A DNA stretch of 64,000 nucleotides from Pseudomonadota bacterium (GCA_021801025.1 JAJYYK010000004.1:62001-126000); one strand, 5' to 3'. Shown: positions 10,140 through 19,414, counted from the stretch's first letter. Numbers and translations: made by a program. Notes: generated from the letters alone by a model not told the origin.

Positions 10140-11085
10140 TGGGAACAGTCACCGCATAGGGTAAATTCCACAGACTCAGCAACTCTCCGTCAACCGCTTT
10201 AAGACTTAACGGATAGCCAAGGGCGCTACTCACCTGAATCACCGCTAACGCATCCCAACCTCCCGCTGGAGCTGGCTGCGCGTTCACGATCATGCCTGTC
10301 GCCTGACCGGGAACATCAGGACTAAAAATTTCATCGCCGGGGGTCATCGGTATTTGACTATGGACGCCATACATCCGACGTTTCAACTTCCCCAAATAAT
10401 GCATACGGGCAACAATTTCCTGACCGGTATAGCAGCCCTTTTTGAAATCAACCCCTTGTATCAAATCAAAATTGACCATTTGCGGCACAAACTGCTCTTG
10501 TGTAGCCGACACGATTGATGGAATACCGGCCCGGATCTCCAGCCACTGCCATTGCGCGGCATCAATCAAACTAGCCTCTCGCGCTAAAGTAGCCAGCAGA
10601 TTTTCCGCCATGTCCTTACGCACCACCAGCTGAAAGCGTTCCTGATCAAGCCGCAATACGCCAAGAAACTCGTTCTCCGCTGAATGCATCGCTGCAGACG
10701 GCACGGAAACGGATAAACGCGCGATCAAGGCTTCAGCCCCTGAACCCGCCAAACCGATACGCACCCATTGTTCACGCACATCACTCAAGCTGACTTGAGC
10801 TCGCAACACATACATGGTTAGACGTTTCTGTATACTTTCCTGCAAATGGGCTGGCAACTGAATGAACCACTCACCGGCACGCCGCCACATCAGAAAACTG
10901 GCTAACAAACGCCCTTTTGGCGTACACATCCCATTGTACTGTACTTCAGAATTCTCTAATTTTCGTACGTCATTGGTTAATTGACCTTGCAAAAACAATT
11001 CAACATCATTACCCCTGACGCCGATTAAACCAAGATCAGACAAATCAGCATACACCACGCTTTCGTTCAAGCCCTTAGTCCACAT
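10132..11085 (-). CDS. ygfZ: Folate-binding Fe-S cluster repair protein YgfZ
   Basis: YgfZ is a GcvT-like, tetrahydrofolate-binding protein that helps maintain certain Fe-S enzymes. The 317-residue protein carries the invariant signature KGCYTGQE (near residue 220) with its essential Cys. The GcvT-type start ADLSDLGLIGVRGNDVELFLQGQ is also clear. The ATG at 11085 has a GGGATGG ribosome site upstream. Overlap with queF indicates a two-gene transcript. Confidence 0.93.
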   Translation of the reverse strand: MWTKGLNESVVYADLSDLGLIGVRGNDVELFLQGQLTNDVRKLENSEVQYNGMCTPKGRLLASFLMWRRAGEWFIQLPAHLQESIQKRLTMYVLRAQVSLSDVREQWVRIGLAGSGAEALIARLSVSVPSAAMHSAENEFLGVLRLDQERFQLVVRKDMAENLLATLAREASLIDAAQWQWLEIRAGIPSIVSATQEQFVPQMVNFDLIQGVDFKKGCYTGQEIVARMHYLGKLKRRMYGVHSQIPMTPGDEIFSPDVPGQATGMIVNAQPAPAGGWDALAVIQVSSALGYPLSLKAVDGELLSLWNLPYAVTVPNA

Positions 11086-11214
11086 CTATATTCCATCCCT
11101 AATCATATTTCAATCCACAGAGCGTGCTGAGTCGCATACGGAAACAGCAAGAGGAAACATACAAACAGTGTTCACACACAAAACTTGCCTATCTGAATAG
11201 CATTCTACCGTAAA

Positions 11215-11249
11215 ACAAAAAAGCCGACTCAAAGAGTCGGCTTTTTTAA
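11215..11249. terminator. Bidirectional intrinsic terminator
   Basis: An 8-bp stem GCCGACTC/GAGTCGGC with an AAA loop is flanked by A-run and T-run (T6), so it is symmetric. On the minus strand it terminates the lipoprotein gene ending at 11291 and insulates ygfZ from it. Confidence 0.88.
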
Positions 11250-11290
11250 CCGCCACTAAATCGAAGTGGCGATTACAACACGCTAAATGA

Positions 11291-11545
11291 TTACTTAGCG
11301 GCTGGTGCAGCTGGAGCGGAAGCATCAGCAGCAGGTGCAGCAGCTGGTGCAGCTGGAGCGGAAGCATCAGCAGCTGGTGCAGCAGACGCCGCAGCAGGAG
11401 CCTCAGCAGCTGGTGCAGCTGGTGCAGCAGCCGTAGCGTCGGCAGCAGCAGGTGCAGCAGCTTCAGGAGCAGCTGTTTCATCTTTTTTTCCGCAAGCGGT
11501 CAGGGACAGGGCCATCAATGCAGCGAGGAGCAAGGAACGGGTCAT
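11291..11545 (-). CDS. Ala/Pro-rich small lipoprotein
   Basis: This 84-residue protein begins MTRSLLLAALMALSLTACGKK, a short signal peptide with lipobox LTAC, so Cys18 should be lipidated. After a charged KKDE patch the rest is almost entirely Ala/Pro with scattered Ser, Asp and Glu, likely an extended flexible chain in the periplasm. The ATG at 11545 has GGAG eight bases upstream and a TATAAT-like -10 further up; longer in-frame starts lack such support. Two copies of a 42-bp DNA repeat encode its end. It is flanked by its own promoter and terminator. Function is unknown. Confidence 0.85.
   Translation of the reverse strand: MTRSLLLAALMALSLTACGKKDETAAPEAAAPAAADATAAAPAAPAAEAPAAASAAPAADASAPAAPAAAPAADASAPAAPAAK
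11301..11373 (-). repeat. 42-bp tandem repeat inside the lipoprotein gene
   Basis: Two copies of a 31-base identical stretch beginning GCTGGTGCAGCTGGAGCGGA start 42 bp apart (11301 and 11343), encoding two 14-residue Ala/Pro/Ser/Asp units. Such repeats expand or contract by slippage. Confidence 0.8.
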
Positions 11546-11648
11546 TATAAATCTCCAAATAATATTAAATAAAAAAACAAGTAAACTTGCACACGCCAGA
11601 ACAATAGCGCAAGTCTGGACGAAACGAAACTTTTTCGTTCGTTGGGGA

Positions 11649-11654
11649 ATTATA
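11649..11654 (-). promoter_or_regulatory. Candidate -10 box for the lipoprotein gene
   Basis: A perfect TATAAT lies about 100 bases before the lipoprotein start on the minus strand, preceded by a T-rich spacer but no good -35 match. A dyad AACGAAA/TTTCGTT lies in the predicted leader. Confidence 0.4.
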
Positions 11655-12050
11655 CGCAAAAAAAATGTTTTGTGCGCGTCATTTTCATAATTTTTCACAT
11701 AAAACAAGCTCTACGCTACCCCTTTGACTTGCCGGTTAAAACCCCAGCTATTCGGTCAACAAACGCATCAAACCCCGTTTTAAAAGAACGATAATCCGGG
11801 GAATCCGGCATTCATCCCACACCAGTCAACCGTAAAGCTGGCGGCTTTAGTGTTTTTTACATCACAAAAAGCACTAAAATTCGCCAAAAAACAGTCTTGC
11901 GACATGGTAGAATTATCGCTGCGATGCATTTCAATTCGAATACTGTATTGGCTTTCACGTGCCCAACCCGATATGACGCACCGAGGTCAATTCGCAAAAA
12001 ACTTGCATTAAACACCTGTTTTTTATCTATCACACCACTTGGGAAATATT
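11655..12050. other. Region upstream of glyA
   Basis: No gene is seen. Two overlapping dyads share bases: TAAAGC (11833-11838) with GCTTTA (11844-11849), and TTTAGTG (11846-11852) with CACTAAA (11872-11878). Only one can form at a time. A TAGAAT -10-like box at 11908-11913 would give a leader of roughly 130 bases to glyA, in which case the dyads lie upstream of the transcript. No known glycine riboswitch core is recognisable. Confidence 0.4.
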
Positions 12051-13298
12051 ATGTTCAATCATAAAAACACCATCGCAATCACTGATCCTGCCATATGGGA
12101 AGCCATGCAACATGAAAAACAGCGCCAGGAAGATCACATTGAGCTCATCGCGTCAGAAAACTATACCAGCCCGGCTGTCATGGAGGCTCAAGGTTCAGTT
12201 TTGACCAATAAATATGCCGAAGGGTATCCCGGGAAACGCTATTATGGCGGTTGTGAATACGTTGACGTGGTAGAACAAATTGCCATTGACCGTGCCCGAG
12301 CATTGTTTGGTGCTGAATATGTCAATGTACAACCCCACTCCGGTTCGCAAGCCAATGCTGCCGTGTACCTCTCTGTACTCAAACCCGGTGACACCATTCT
12401 GGGGATGTCTCTTGCACATGGCGGTCACTTGACTCACGGCGCGCAGGTCAACTTCTCCGGTAAACTCTTTCATGCCATCGGCTATGGATTGCATCCTGAT
12501 ACGGAAGAAATTGATTATGATGAAGTTGCCAGATTAGCAAAAGAACATCGCCCGAAAATGATTGTAGCAGGCGCATCGGCTTATGCTTTAGTCATCGACT
12601 GGCAAAAATTTCGTGACATTGCCGACAGCGTAGATGCCTATTTGTTTGTTGACATGGCGCACTATGCTGGACTAATTGCTGCGGGTGCCTACCCCAGCCC
12701 GGTCGGAATCGCCGATTTTGTCACCACCACCACACATAAAACCTTGCGGGGACCTCGCGGCGGCTTAATTTTGGCAAAAGCCGAATTTGAAAAACCTCTC
12801 AACTCAACCATTTTTCCCGGCACCCAGGGTGGTCCACTGATGCATGTCATTGCTGCAAAAGCCATTGCACTGGGCGAAGCCATGCATGAGGACTTTAAAA
12901 CCAGTCAGCGACAAGTCATCGCCAATGCGCGCATCATGGCGGATATTTTGCAGCAGCGTGGCTTGCGCATCGTGTCAGGGCGCACAGATTCACACCTGAT
13001 GCTTGTGGATTTACGCTCCAAAAACCTCACAGGTAAAGAAGCGGAAGCCGTACTGGGCCGCGCGCATATGACTGTGAACAAAAATGCCATTCCAAACGAC
13101 CCACAAAAACCTTTTGTCACTTCCGGCATTCGTATCGGCACGCCGGCCATGACGACACGAGGTTTTGGTGCGAACGAAGCGCATCAACTTGCGCATCTGA
13201 TTGCAGATGTGCTTGACGCGCCCACAGATGAAGCGATGATTGTCCGCACCGTCGCTGCGGTGCAGGCACTGTGCGCCAAATTCCCTGTTTACGGCTAA
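12051..13298 (+). CDS. glyA: Serine hydroxymethyltransferase
   Basis: GlyA interconverts serine and glycine with transfer of the one-carbon unit to tetrahydrofolate. The enzyme is PLP-dependent, and the Schiff-base lysine is in [14 protein letters not shown] (near residue 229). The N-terminus contains [21 protein letters not shown] and the conserved [13 protein letters not shown]. Starting at the ATG at 12051, after GGGAAA, gives 415 residues, close to the usual 417; a TTG at 12039 is less likely. It is followed 8 bp later by nrdR, a common order. Confidence 0.97.
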   Translation: MFNHKNTIAITDPAIWEAMQHEKQRQEDHIELIASENYTSPAVMEAQGSVLTNKYAEGYPGKRYYGGCEYVDVVEQIAIDRARALFGAEYVNVQPHSGSQANAAVYLSVLKPGDTILGMSLAHGGHLTHGAQVNFSGKLFHAIGYGLHPDTEEIDYDEVARLAKEHRPKMIVAGASAYALVIDWQKFRDIADSVDAYLFVDMAHYAGLIAAGAYPSPVGIADFVTTTTHKTLRGPRGGLILAKAEFEKPLNSTIFPGTQGGPLMHVIAAKAIALGEAMHEDFKTSQRQVIANARIMADILQQRGLRIVSGRTDSHLMLVDLRSKNLTGKEAEAVLGRAHMTVNKNAIPNDPQKPFVTSGIRIGTPAMTTRGFGANEAHQLAHLIADVLDAPTDEAMIVRTVAAVQALCAKFPVYG

Positions 13299-13306
13299 AA
13301 ATCAAA

Positions 13307-13756
13307 ATGAAATGCCCTTTCTGCGGCAACACCGATACCCACGTGGTGGATTCACGTGTATCCGAATCCGGCGACTCCATCCGCCGCAGAAGGCGTTGTA
13401 GCGAATGCGACAAACGGTTCACCACCTATGAGACCACCGAATTGCGTTTACCTCAGGTGGTCAAATCCAACGGCAACCGGGAAGAGTTTTCATCTGAAAA
13501 ATTACGGGAAGGTTTTACGCGCGCATTACACAAACGCCCCGTACCGACTGAATATGTCGATCAGGCCATTATGGGGGTAATCAAACACGTACTCTCACTT
13601 GCCGAACGGGAAATACCCTCTCGCCAGGTCGGCGAACTGGTGATGCAAGCACTAAAACCCCTGGACAAAGTCGCTTACATTCGTTTTGCATCGGTCTATA
13701 AAAGTTTTCAGGATGTGGATGATTTTCGGCACGCCATCAAAGACCTGGATTCATGA
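13307..13756 (+). CDS. nrdR: Transcriptional repressor NrdR
   Basis: NrdR represses ribonucleotide reductase operons in response to the ATP/dATP balance. The 149-residue protein has the N-terminal zinc ribbon (MKCPFCG, then [12 protein letters not shown]) and an ATP-cone domain (about 49-139). The ATG at 13307 is chosen because the zinc ribbon begins at residue 1 in the family. No strong ribosome site is visible, so coupling to glyA 8 bp upstream is likely. Its stop overlaps the ribD start. Confidence 0.96.
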   Translation: MKCPFCGNTDTHVVDSRVSESGDSIRRRRRCSECDKRFTTYETTELRLPQVVKSNGNREEFSSEKLREGFTRALHKRPVPTEYVDQAIMGVIKHVLSLAEREIPSRQVGELVMQALKPLDKVAYIRFASVYKSFQDVDDFRHAIKDLDS

Positions 13757-14868
13757 CTACCCAACCGCCGTCGCATCCTGACTGGACCGCATCTGATTAT
13801 GCGCACATGGCGCACGCCCTGCGTCTTGCAGAATTAGGTCTGTATTCCGCTTCGCCAAATCCTCGCGTGGGTTGTGTACTGGTGCGCGAGGGCATCGTTG
13901 TGGGCACAGGCTGGCATCAAAAAACGGGCGAAGCACATGCTGAAATTCACGCACTCAATGAAGCGGGCGCGCGCGCGCACGGTGCAACAGCTTATGTCAC
14001 ACTAGAACCCTGCAGCCACCATGGGCGCACTCCACCTTGCGCCGACGCACTGATTAAGGCCGGCATTTATCGGGTTATTGTTGCGATGCAAGACCCTAAT
14101 CCACAAGTCGCCGGGCAAGGTTTAGCGCGCTTGAATGCGGCAGGCATTACCACAGAATGCGGCTTGCTCGAAGCACAAGCGCAAGAACTTAATCTTGGTT
14201 TCATCCAGCGCATGAGGCGGCAACGCCCCTGGTTACGCATTAAAACCGCAGCCTCACTGGATGGACGTATCGCACTGGCTAATGGGATAAGCCAATGGAT
14301 TACCTCAGCCGATTCCCGCCATGACGTTCACCGCTGGCGTGCGCGCTCCTGCGCGATATTAACTGGAATCGGCACAGTTTTAGCCGATGATCCCCGTTTA
14401 TCGGTGCGCGATGTGGAGACGCCACGCCAACCAATGCGCATCATCGTGGACAGCCAACTGCGTATGCCCATGCAAGCCGCCATCTTGCAAGAAACCAATG
14501 TGCTCATTGCCTATGCCCACGCACCTGACTCACAACAACGGGCCTTGCGTGCAACAGGCGCAGAGCTCATCGCCCTGCCAAACAGCCAGAGGCAAGTTGA
14601 TTTACGCCAATTGCTGGGCCTGTTAGCGCAACGCGGTATCAATGAAGTACTCACCGAAGCAGGCGCCACACTCAACGGCGCTTTAATACAGGCACAATTG
14701 GCCGATGAATGGATTGCCTACACCGCACCGATCTTGCTGGGGAACAGTGCACGCGGGCTATTCAATCTCCCCTCTTTCACTGACCTGACCTCGCCAATTA
14801 TGCCCGAAATTCGCGATGTGCGTCACATCGGTTCGGATTTACGCCTCATCGCACGATTCAACTGGTAA
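13753..14868 (+). CDS. ribD: Bifunctional riboflavin deaminase/reductase RibD
   Basis: RibD deaminates and then reduces the pyrimidine intermediate of riboflavin synthesis. The 371-residue protein has an N-terminal zinc deaminase (HAEIHAL near 71, then [17 protein letters not shown] near 96-112) and a C-terminal NADPH reductase starting about residue 160 ([17 protein letters not shown]). The start overlaps nrdR by 4 bp (ATGA). The ribE/ribBA/ribH genes that often follow are absent; a cation exchanger gene comes next instead. Confidence 0.96.
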   Translation: MTTQPPSHPDWTASDYAHMAHALRLAELGLYSASPNPRVGCVLVREGIVVGTGWHQKTGEAHAEIHALNEAGARAHGATAYVTLEPCSHHGRTPPCADALIKAGIYRVIVAMQDPNPQVAGQGLARLNAAGITTECGLLEAQAQELNLGFIQRMRRQRPWLRIKTAASLDGRIALANGISQWITSADSRHDVHRWRARSCAILTGIGTVLADDPRLSVRDVETPRQPMRIIVDSQLRMPMQAAILQETNVLIAYAHAPDSQQRALRATGAELIALPNSQRQVDLRQLLGLLAQRGINEVLTEAGATLNGALIQAQLADEWIAYTAPILLGNSARGLFNLPSFTDLTSPIMPEIRDVRHIGSDLRLIARFNW

Positions 14869-14890
14869 AAAACATAGGGGGCTTTCAACC

Positions 14891-15898
14891 ATGCTATGGA
14901 TCAATTTAGTCATCTTTCTGATTCTTATTCTGCTGGCAGCGGAAATTTTCGTCAACGCGCTGGAACACTTGGGTGAAGCGTTGCATATTTCTGAAGGGGT
15001 GACTGGATCCATATTTGCCGCTGTAGGCACCGCTTTACCAGAAACCATTGTCCCTTTGTTGGCCATTGCTGCTGGCGGAGGCAACGCTTCAACCAATCAA
15101 GACATTGGCACAGGTGCCATTTTGGGCGCACCCTTGATGCTGTCCACGCTGTCAGTGTCATTACTGAGCTTCACGGTATGGCGGAAGCGTGGCATCAAGG
15201 GTACTTACACCCCTGAACGCGGAGGAATAACTCGCGACCTCAACACCTTTCTTGCCGCATTCAGCCTTGCTTTGCTCAGCATGTTCGTGCCGCATGATCA
15301 TAGTGCCGCGCGCGTAATGATGGCGTTTATACTGGTCTTCATTTATTTTATTTATGTCCTCGTCACCTTGCACGCTTCCAAAAATCTGGTTGAAGTGGGC
15401 CATGGCACGAAAACGGAATCGACTTTGTTGCTGACACAAACAGGCCTACCCAAACACCTGATCATCATCCTGTTACAGCTGTTAGTCGGCTTGGGGTTGC
15501 TGGTAATGGGTGCCAGAGGGTTTATCACGAGCATTCAACAAGCAGCCCCCTTACTTGGTATTTCCGCCTTGCTACTTTCACTCATGATCGTGCCTATTGC
15601 CACCGAACTGCCGGAAAAAATCAACAGCATCCTTTGGATACGCCGTAGTAAAGACACGCTGGCTTTCGGCAACATCACTGGTGCCATGGTGTTTCAAGGC
15701 ACACTGTTGCCTGCCATGGGAATTGCGTTGACACCATGGACAGCGCAACCTGCCACTTTACTGAGCATGCTCATCACGTTAGCGGCTGCTGTCTGGTTGC
15801 GTCTGTGTCTGGCGCGAGGTCAGCTGCATATCTGGCAACTGTGGGTAAATGGCGCATTGTACGTATTGTACCTGGGTCTGGTTCTACTTCATGCCTAA
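14891..15898 (+). CDS. Sodium/calcium exchanger (CaCA) family membrane protein
   Basis: This 335-residue protein has about ten hydrophobic segments and the two inverted alpha-repeats of the CaCA superfamily: GSIFAAVGTALPETIVPLLAI (about 40-60) and MIVPIATELPEKINSILW (about 233-250). The acidic residue in each (L)PE is the expected ion ligand. The ATG at 14891 has GGGGG about nine bases upstream. Which cation is moved cannot be told from sequence. The stop TAA at 15896-15898 touches the left end of the MITE-like element. Confidence 0.85.
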   Translation: MLWINLVIFLILILLAAEIFVNALEHLGEALHISEGVTGSIFAAVGTALPETIVPLLAIAAGGGNASTNQDIGTGAILGAPLMLSTLSVSLLSFTVWRKRGIKGTYTPERGGITRDLNTFLAAFSLALLSMFVPHDHSAARVMMAFILVFIYFIYVLVTLHASKNLVEVGHGTKTESTLLLTQTGLPKHLIIILLQLLVGLGLLVMGARGFITSIQQAAPLLGISALLLSLMIVPIATELPEKINSILWIRRSKDTLAFGNITGAMVFQGTLLPAMGIALTPWTAQPATLLSMLITLAAAVWLRLCLARGQLHIWQLWVNGALYVLYLGLVLLHA

Positions 15899-16165
15899 GG
15901 GCTCGTGAATGAATAACTGTCACATACGCTGGGACCGCTTTGGGCGCAGGCCAAGGCGCAAGATGCGCGGTTGTGTCATTCACAACAAGCGACTTGCAAC
16001 ACCGGGATGTGCCCAAAGCGGCCCCAGCCCACCGGGTTGCTGCGTATTCGGGTGTCTGCGGCGTTGCGAGGCTTGCAAAGGGAATCACCATTCGCTGCGC
16101 CTCGCGCCTTGCATCCATCCCGAATACACAGCAACGTATGTGACAGTTATTCATTCACGAGCCCT
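15898..16165. mobile_element. MITE-like element with 31-bp perfect terminal inverted repeats
   Basis: A 268-bp element is bounded by perfect 31-bp inverted repeats (15898-15928 and 16135-16165) beginning AGGGCTCGTGAATGAATAAC. Inside are two more long dyads: 15929-15945 with 16011-16027 (CTGGGACCGCTTTGGGC and its near-complement), and 16036-16054 with 16116-16135. Together they would fold as a three-way cruciform. The short open frames inside are by-products of the palindromes. No clear target duplication is visible. It sits between the exchanger gene and pilR, and its right end encodes the pilR C-terminus. Confidence 0.8.
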
Positions 16166-17517
16166 AAACGTTCTAACCTGTAGCGCAACGCCCTAACGCT
16201 CATCCCCAACAATTTTGCTGCCGTAACTTGGTTATCATGAGCAAGCGCCAGCACTTCCGCAATCGCTGCGCGCTCCAATCGATCCAGATAGGTGGACAAC
16301 GACCACTGAGCACGACCATTCGTCGCGTGACACGCGGCCGCCACCTCAGTGACCGGCAGTTGTAATGCGGTTGCATCGATTGGTTTTTCGCCATTTAAGG
16401 CCAGCACCCTCTCCAGAATATTTTCCAGCTCTCGTACATTACCCGGAAAATCATAAGCCTTTAATGCAGACAACGCTGACTCACTCAACACAGGAACAGC
16501 GATCTGCGTCACGTCCGCCAAGCGTTGCAAAATATTCCTGGCGATCTGTGGAATATCCTCCCTTCTGTCACGTAATGGAGGCATGGTCAGCGCAATGACA
16601 TTGAGACGATAAAATAAATCTTGACGAAATACGCCACTTTCAACACATTGCGCCAAATTCTGGTGCGTAGCACTGATGATACGGACATCGATGGAATCTT
16701 CTTGCGTGGCACCCAATCTGCGTACCCGTTTTTCCTGAATGACGCGCAACAACTTCACCTGCATCGTCAATGGCAACTCTGCCACTTCATCCAAAAACAG
16801 GGTCCCTCCCTGGGCGGCCTGAAAAAAACCATCCCTATCGCTGTCTGCACCAGTAAAGGCGCCTTTACGATAGCCAAAAAATTCAGATTCCATCAAGGCT
16901 TCAGGAATCGCACCGCAGTTAACCGCCACAAAGGGCGCTTTGCCTCGCGAACCCTGCGCATGAATCAGGCGAGCGGCCAATTCTTTACCACTTCCTGATT
17001 CTCCAGCAATATATACCGGGGCTTGGGTACGTGCCAGTTTGGCAATCATTTCCCGTGTTTGCCGCATCGGCAACGATTCGCCAATCAAGCCTCCTATACC
17101 TGACACTTTCACATCAAGCACTGGCATTGTATTGAGTTGCAAAGCCGATGCGACCAAAGTGCGTAACTGTTCTAACGTCACAGGTTTATTAAGATAATCA
17201 AACGCACCGGCCTTGAGCGCGCTCACCGCATTATCGGTATTACCATGCGCAGTCATCACGGCCACCGGCACAGTCGGCCGTTCCGTCTGGATATAACGCA
17301 CCACTTCCAAACCTTCACCATCCGGCAAACGCATGTCAGTCAAACACAAATCAAAATGCCGTTGCGCCAATTTCGCCAGGGCCACGCTCACATTACCCGC
17401 TTTCACCACGTCCAGGCCCATACGCAACAGCGTGATTTCAAGCAATTCGAGAATATCCGCCTCATCATCCACCACTAAAACCGTAGGAGAATGAATACTC
17501 ACTGCTGATCTCGACAT
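16147..17517 (-). CDS. pilR: Sigma-54 response regulator PilR
   Basis: PilR is an NtrC-type activator that, with PilS, drives sigma-54 transcription of type IV pilin. The 456-residue protein has a receiver domain with phospho-acceptor Asp in LTDMRLPDG (near 60). The AAA+ domain has Walker A GESGSGKE, the sigma-54 loop GAFTGA and GGTLFLDEVAELP. A Fis-type helix-turn-helix ends it (NQVTAAKLLGMSVRALRYRLERL). The last codons (GLVNE and stop) lie within the inverted repeat of the MITE-like element, so the original C-terminus was probably replaced. It overlaps pilS by 19 bp. Confidence 0.93.
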   Translation of the reverse strand: MSRSAVSIHSPTVLVVDDEADILELLEITLLRMGLDVVKAGNVSVALAKLAQRHFDLCLTDMRLPDGEGLEVVRYIQTERPTVPVAVMTAHGNTDNAVSALKAGAFDYLNKPVTLEQLRTLVASALQLNTMPVLDVKVSGIGGLIGESLPMRQTREMIAKLARTQAPVYIAGESGSGKELAARLIHAQGSRGKAPFVAVNCGAIPEALMESEFFGYRKGAFTGADSDRDGFFQAAQGGTLFLDEVAELPLTMQVKLLRVIQEKRVRRLGATQEDSIDVRIISATHQNLAQCVESGVFRQDLFYRLNVIALTMPPLRDRREDIPQIARNILQRLADVTQIAVPVLSESALSALKAYDFPGNVRELENILERVLALNGEKPIDATALQLPVTEVAAACHATNGRAQWSLSTYLDRLERAAIAEVLALAHDNQVTAAKLLGMSVRALRYRLERLGLVNE

Positions 17518-19121
17518 GCGCCCCCCAGACTCAAAATTCTAAAATTCCCTCCCGCAGATCCGCTCACGTATTCCAAACTTGCACCATTAGCGAGACACAA
17601 TTCACGCGAGATGTACAATCCCAAACCGGTACCCGCAGCGGTATCCGTAGTAAAAAAAGGTTCGAACAAGCGAGGTAGATGTTCTGCTGACACCCCCTTA
17701 CCATCATCTGCGCAATATATCGCAACCCCATCACGCACATCAGTTACCCATATTCGCACGCTACCCGAAATCCCCTGGCCATATTTCACCGCATTGGCAC
17801 ACAAATTGGTCAGCACTTGACGCAAATGTTCAAGGTCAAAACACAACACGGCCTCTGGCGGACACTCCCAAGTAATGCAATGGCTCGGGATTCGGGAAAC
17901 CATGACAAAATCATTCATGAAATCACGCATAAATTCAAACAATTCTATACGCTCAAGTTTTATTCGATCTCGCCGATTGAGCGCCATCACATCTTGAATA
18001 AGGTGATTAATTCGTTGTGAGTTATTCAGTACAATTTGCAACAAGCGCTTTTGTCCCTGAAAAGCATCTTCGGAGAGCAATTCAGCGGCATGACTAATCG
18101 CTGCCAAAGGATTACGTATTTCATGGGCGATATTTGCCGTCAATTGCCCTAATGCGGCCAGTTTTATTTGCCGCGCCTCTTCATAAACACGTGACATATC
18201 CTTTAATAACAGCACCGCCCCAAAAATACGGGCATGGCCCACTGCAATGAATCGCGGCTGGAAGTGTTCATTTCGCTCACCCAAAATAACGGTTGGAAAT
18301 TGAATTTCGCGATTCAATCGCCACTGTTCCAGATATTGCCCCAGTGCAGGGAAATATTGCGCAAGGGTTCTGTCTTCAGTTCTGTCGCAGTCCGCCAGCA
18401 AATTACGGGCATGACGATTACTTTGCCGTATCCGTCCCTCACTGTCCAGCACAATCACCCCATCCTGCATATCATCGATGACCAGCTGATTAATCTGTGC
18501 CAAATTCTGTACATCCACAGACCGCAAAACTGCCAGGGCTTCACTCCGTCGCGCGCGCTCAACCAACACATACGCACCGCCAGAAATCATAAAAAACGCC
18601 ATACCAAACATACCGGCCTGCCCAAAGCTGGACATCGTTTCAGCACCAAACCAGATATCAAATACTTGGGTGATGAGCACGCTGGCTGTCGCAAGTGCCG
18701 CATAAAACATCACCATACGCACGCGCATGACCAGCACATTGAACACCAGGGACACCATCATCAACCAGGCGAGGCCGCTCTGAACGCCTCCACTGGCGGC
18801 AATCATCACAGCAATTAAAACAACCTCAATAACAAGCTGCGAATGAATTTGAATCTTGAATCGGGGCCAGCGCCAGGCAGCAGCAAACACCGCCATGATT
18901 GAAAACCCCACATAAGCAATACTGGAAAATAAAAAATATTGGGGATCAATTTGACCAAATGGACGCAGATGCGCGCCCAGAAAATTAGTCGAATATAAAG
19001 CGACAGAGACAACGCTCCGATACAGATTCAAATAGCGCAATGCGCTCCAGTTACGCCCGGTTCGCTCACCACTGGCATTCAGCCCACTCCGCGCACTCGC
19101 ATCAGAATCATTATCGACCAT
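17499..19121 (-). CDS. pilS: Sensor histidine kinase PilS
   Basis: PilS is the membrane kinase partner of PilR. From the ATG at 19121 it has 540 residues: about six N-terminal membrane segments, a PAS-like region, HisKA with phospho-acceptor His in NIAHEIRNPLAAISHAAELL, and HATPase_c with the N-box LTNLCANAVKYGQG, DDGKGV, FEPFFTT and GTGLGLY motifs. That start has GAGAAG about 8 bases upstream and overlaps the PP0621-type gene by 11 bp. Longer starts up to 19217 would run deep into that gene and lack ribosome sites. Confidence 0.92.
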   Translation of the reverse strand: MVDNDSDASARSGLNASGERTGRNWSALRYLNLYRSVVSVALYSTNFLGAHLRPFGQIDPQYFLFSSIAYVGFSIMAVFAAAWRWPRFKIQIHSQLVIEVVLIAVMIAASGGVQSGLAWLMMVSLVFNVLVMRVRMVMFYAALATASVLITQVFDIWFGAETMSSFGQAGMFGMAFFMISGGAYVLVERARRSEALAVLRSVDVQNLAQINQLVIDDMQDGVIVLDSEGRIRQSNRHARNLLADCDRTEDRTLAQYFPALGQYLEQWRLNREIQFPTVILGERNEHFQPRFIAVGHARIFGAVLLLKDMSRVYEEARQIKLAALGQLTANIAHEIRNPLAAISHAAELLSEDAFQGQKRLLQIVLNNSQRINHLIQDVMALNRRDRIKLERIELFEFMRDFMNDFVMVSRIPSHCITWECPPEAVLCFDLEHLRQVLTNLCANAVKYGQGISGSVRIWVTDVRDGVAIYCADDGKGVSAEHLPRLFEPFFTTDTAAGTGLGLYISRELCLANGASLEYVSGSAGGNFRILSLGGACRDQQ

Positions 19122-19356
19122 CGTGTCGAGCTTCTCGCGCATGTTCAGGACAGCAATACCATGCATCTCCATTGCCTGTCGCCTCATTGCGCGGCACATA
19201 CACGCCGCACTGCGCACATTTCACCGTATCCACGGATTCGATACCCCTGTGCTGTTCGCGCCGCGCGTGACGGCCAACCGATTTTGGTATTGAAGGCGCC
19301 AACCAGCGGCGATAAACGTAAATCAACAGTACGACAAACAGGATGACATCAAGCAC
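19111..19356 (-). CDS. PP0621-type membrane-anchored zinc-ribbon protein
   Basis: This 81-residue protein has one N-terminal membrane segment (LDVILFVVLLIYVYRRWL) and a cytosolic zinc-binding module: KCAQCGVYVPRNEA, then WYCCPEHAREA. This matches the small PP0621 family commonly found just upstream of pilS in betaproteobacteria; its function is not known. The start is GTG at 19356, supported by GGGAG eight bases upstream. Its stop lies inside pilS, indicating translational coupling. Confidence 0.85.
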   Translation of the reverse strand: MLDVILFVVLLIYVYRRWLAPSIPKSVGRHARREQHRGIESVDTVKCAQCGVYVPRNEATGNGDAWYCCPEHAREARHDGR

Positions 19357-19375
19357 AATTTTACTCCCGGCTACA

Positions 19376-19408
19376 AGATCACCGACCTTCCGGTTAGTGG
19401 ATGTTCAG
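19376..19408 (+). repeat. Decayed fragment of the structured repeat (copy D)
   Basis: The 33 bases resemble the first hairpin and linker of copies A and B: GATCACCGACCTTCCGG, then GTGGATGTTCAG. The stem-forming potential of hairpin 1 is largely kept. It fills most of the 58-bp gap between the ispB-type gene and the PP0621-type gene. Confidence 0.45.
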
Positions 19409-19414
19409 TTCTGG

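Noticed and set aside
11110-11481. Leu-rich 123-codon minus-strand frame
   Set aside because: It is another frame of the Ala/Pro-rich lipoprotein repeat; low-complexity GCN/CTG codons keep it open.
15774-16196. Several 60-130 codon open frames on both strands inside the 15898-16165 element
   Set aside because: They arise from the palindromic structure, mirror one another across strands and lack ribosome sites.
18234-18818. 194-codon plus-strand frame
   Set aside because: It lies antisense to the membrane/PAS part of pilS and encodes a His/Gln-rich composition with no motif.
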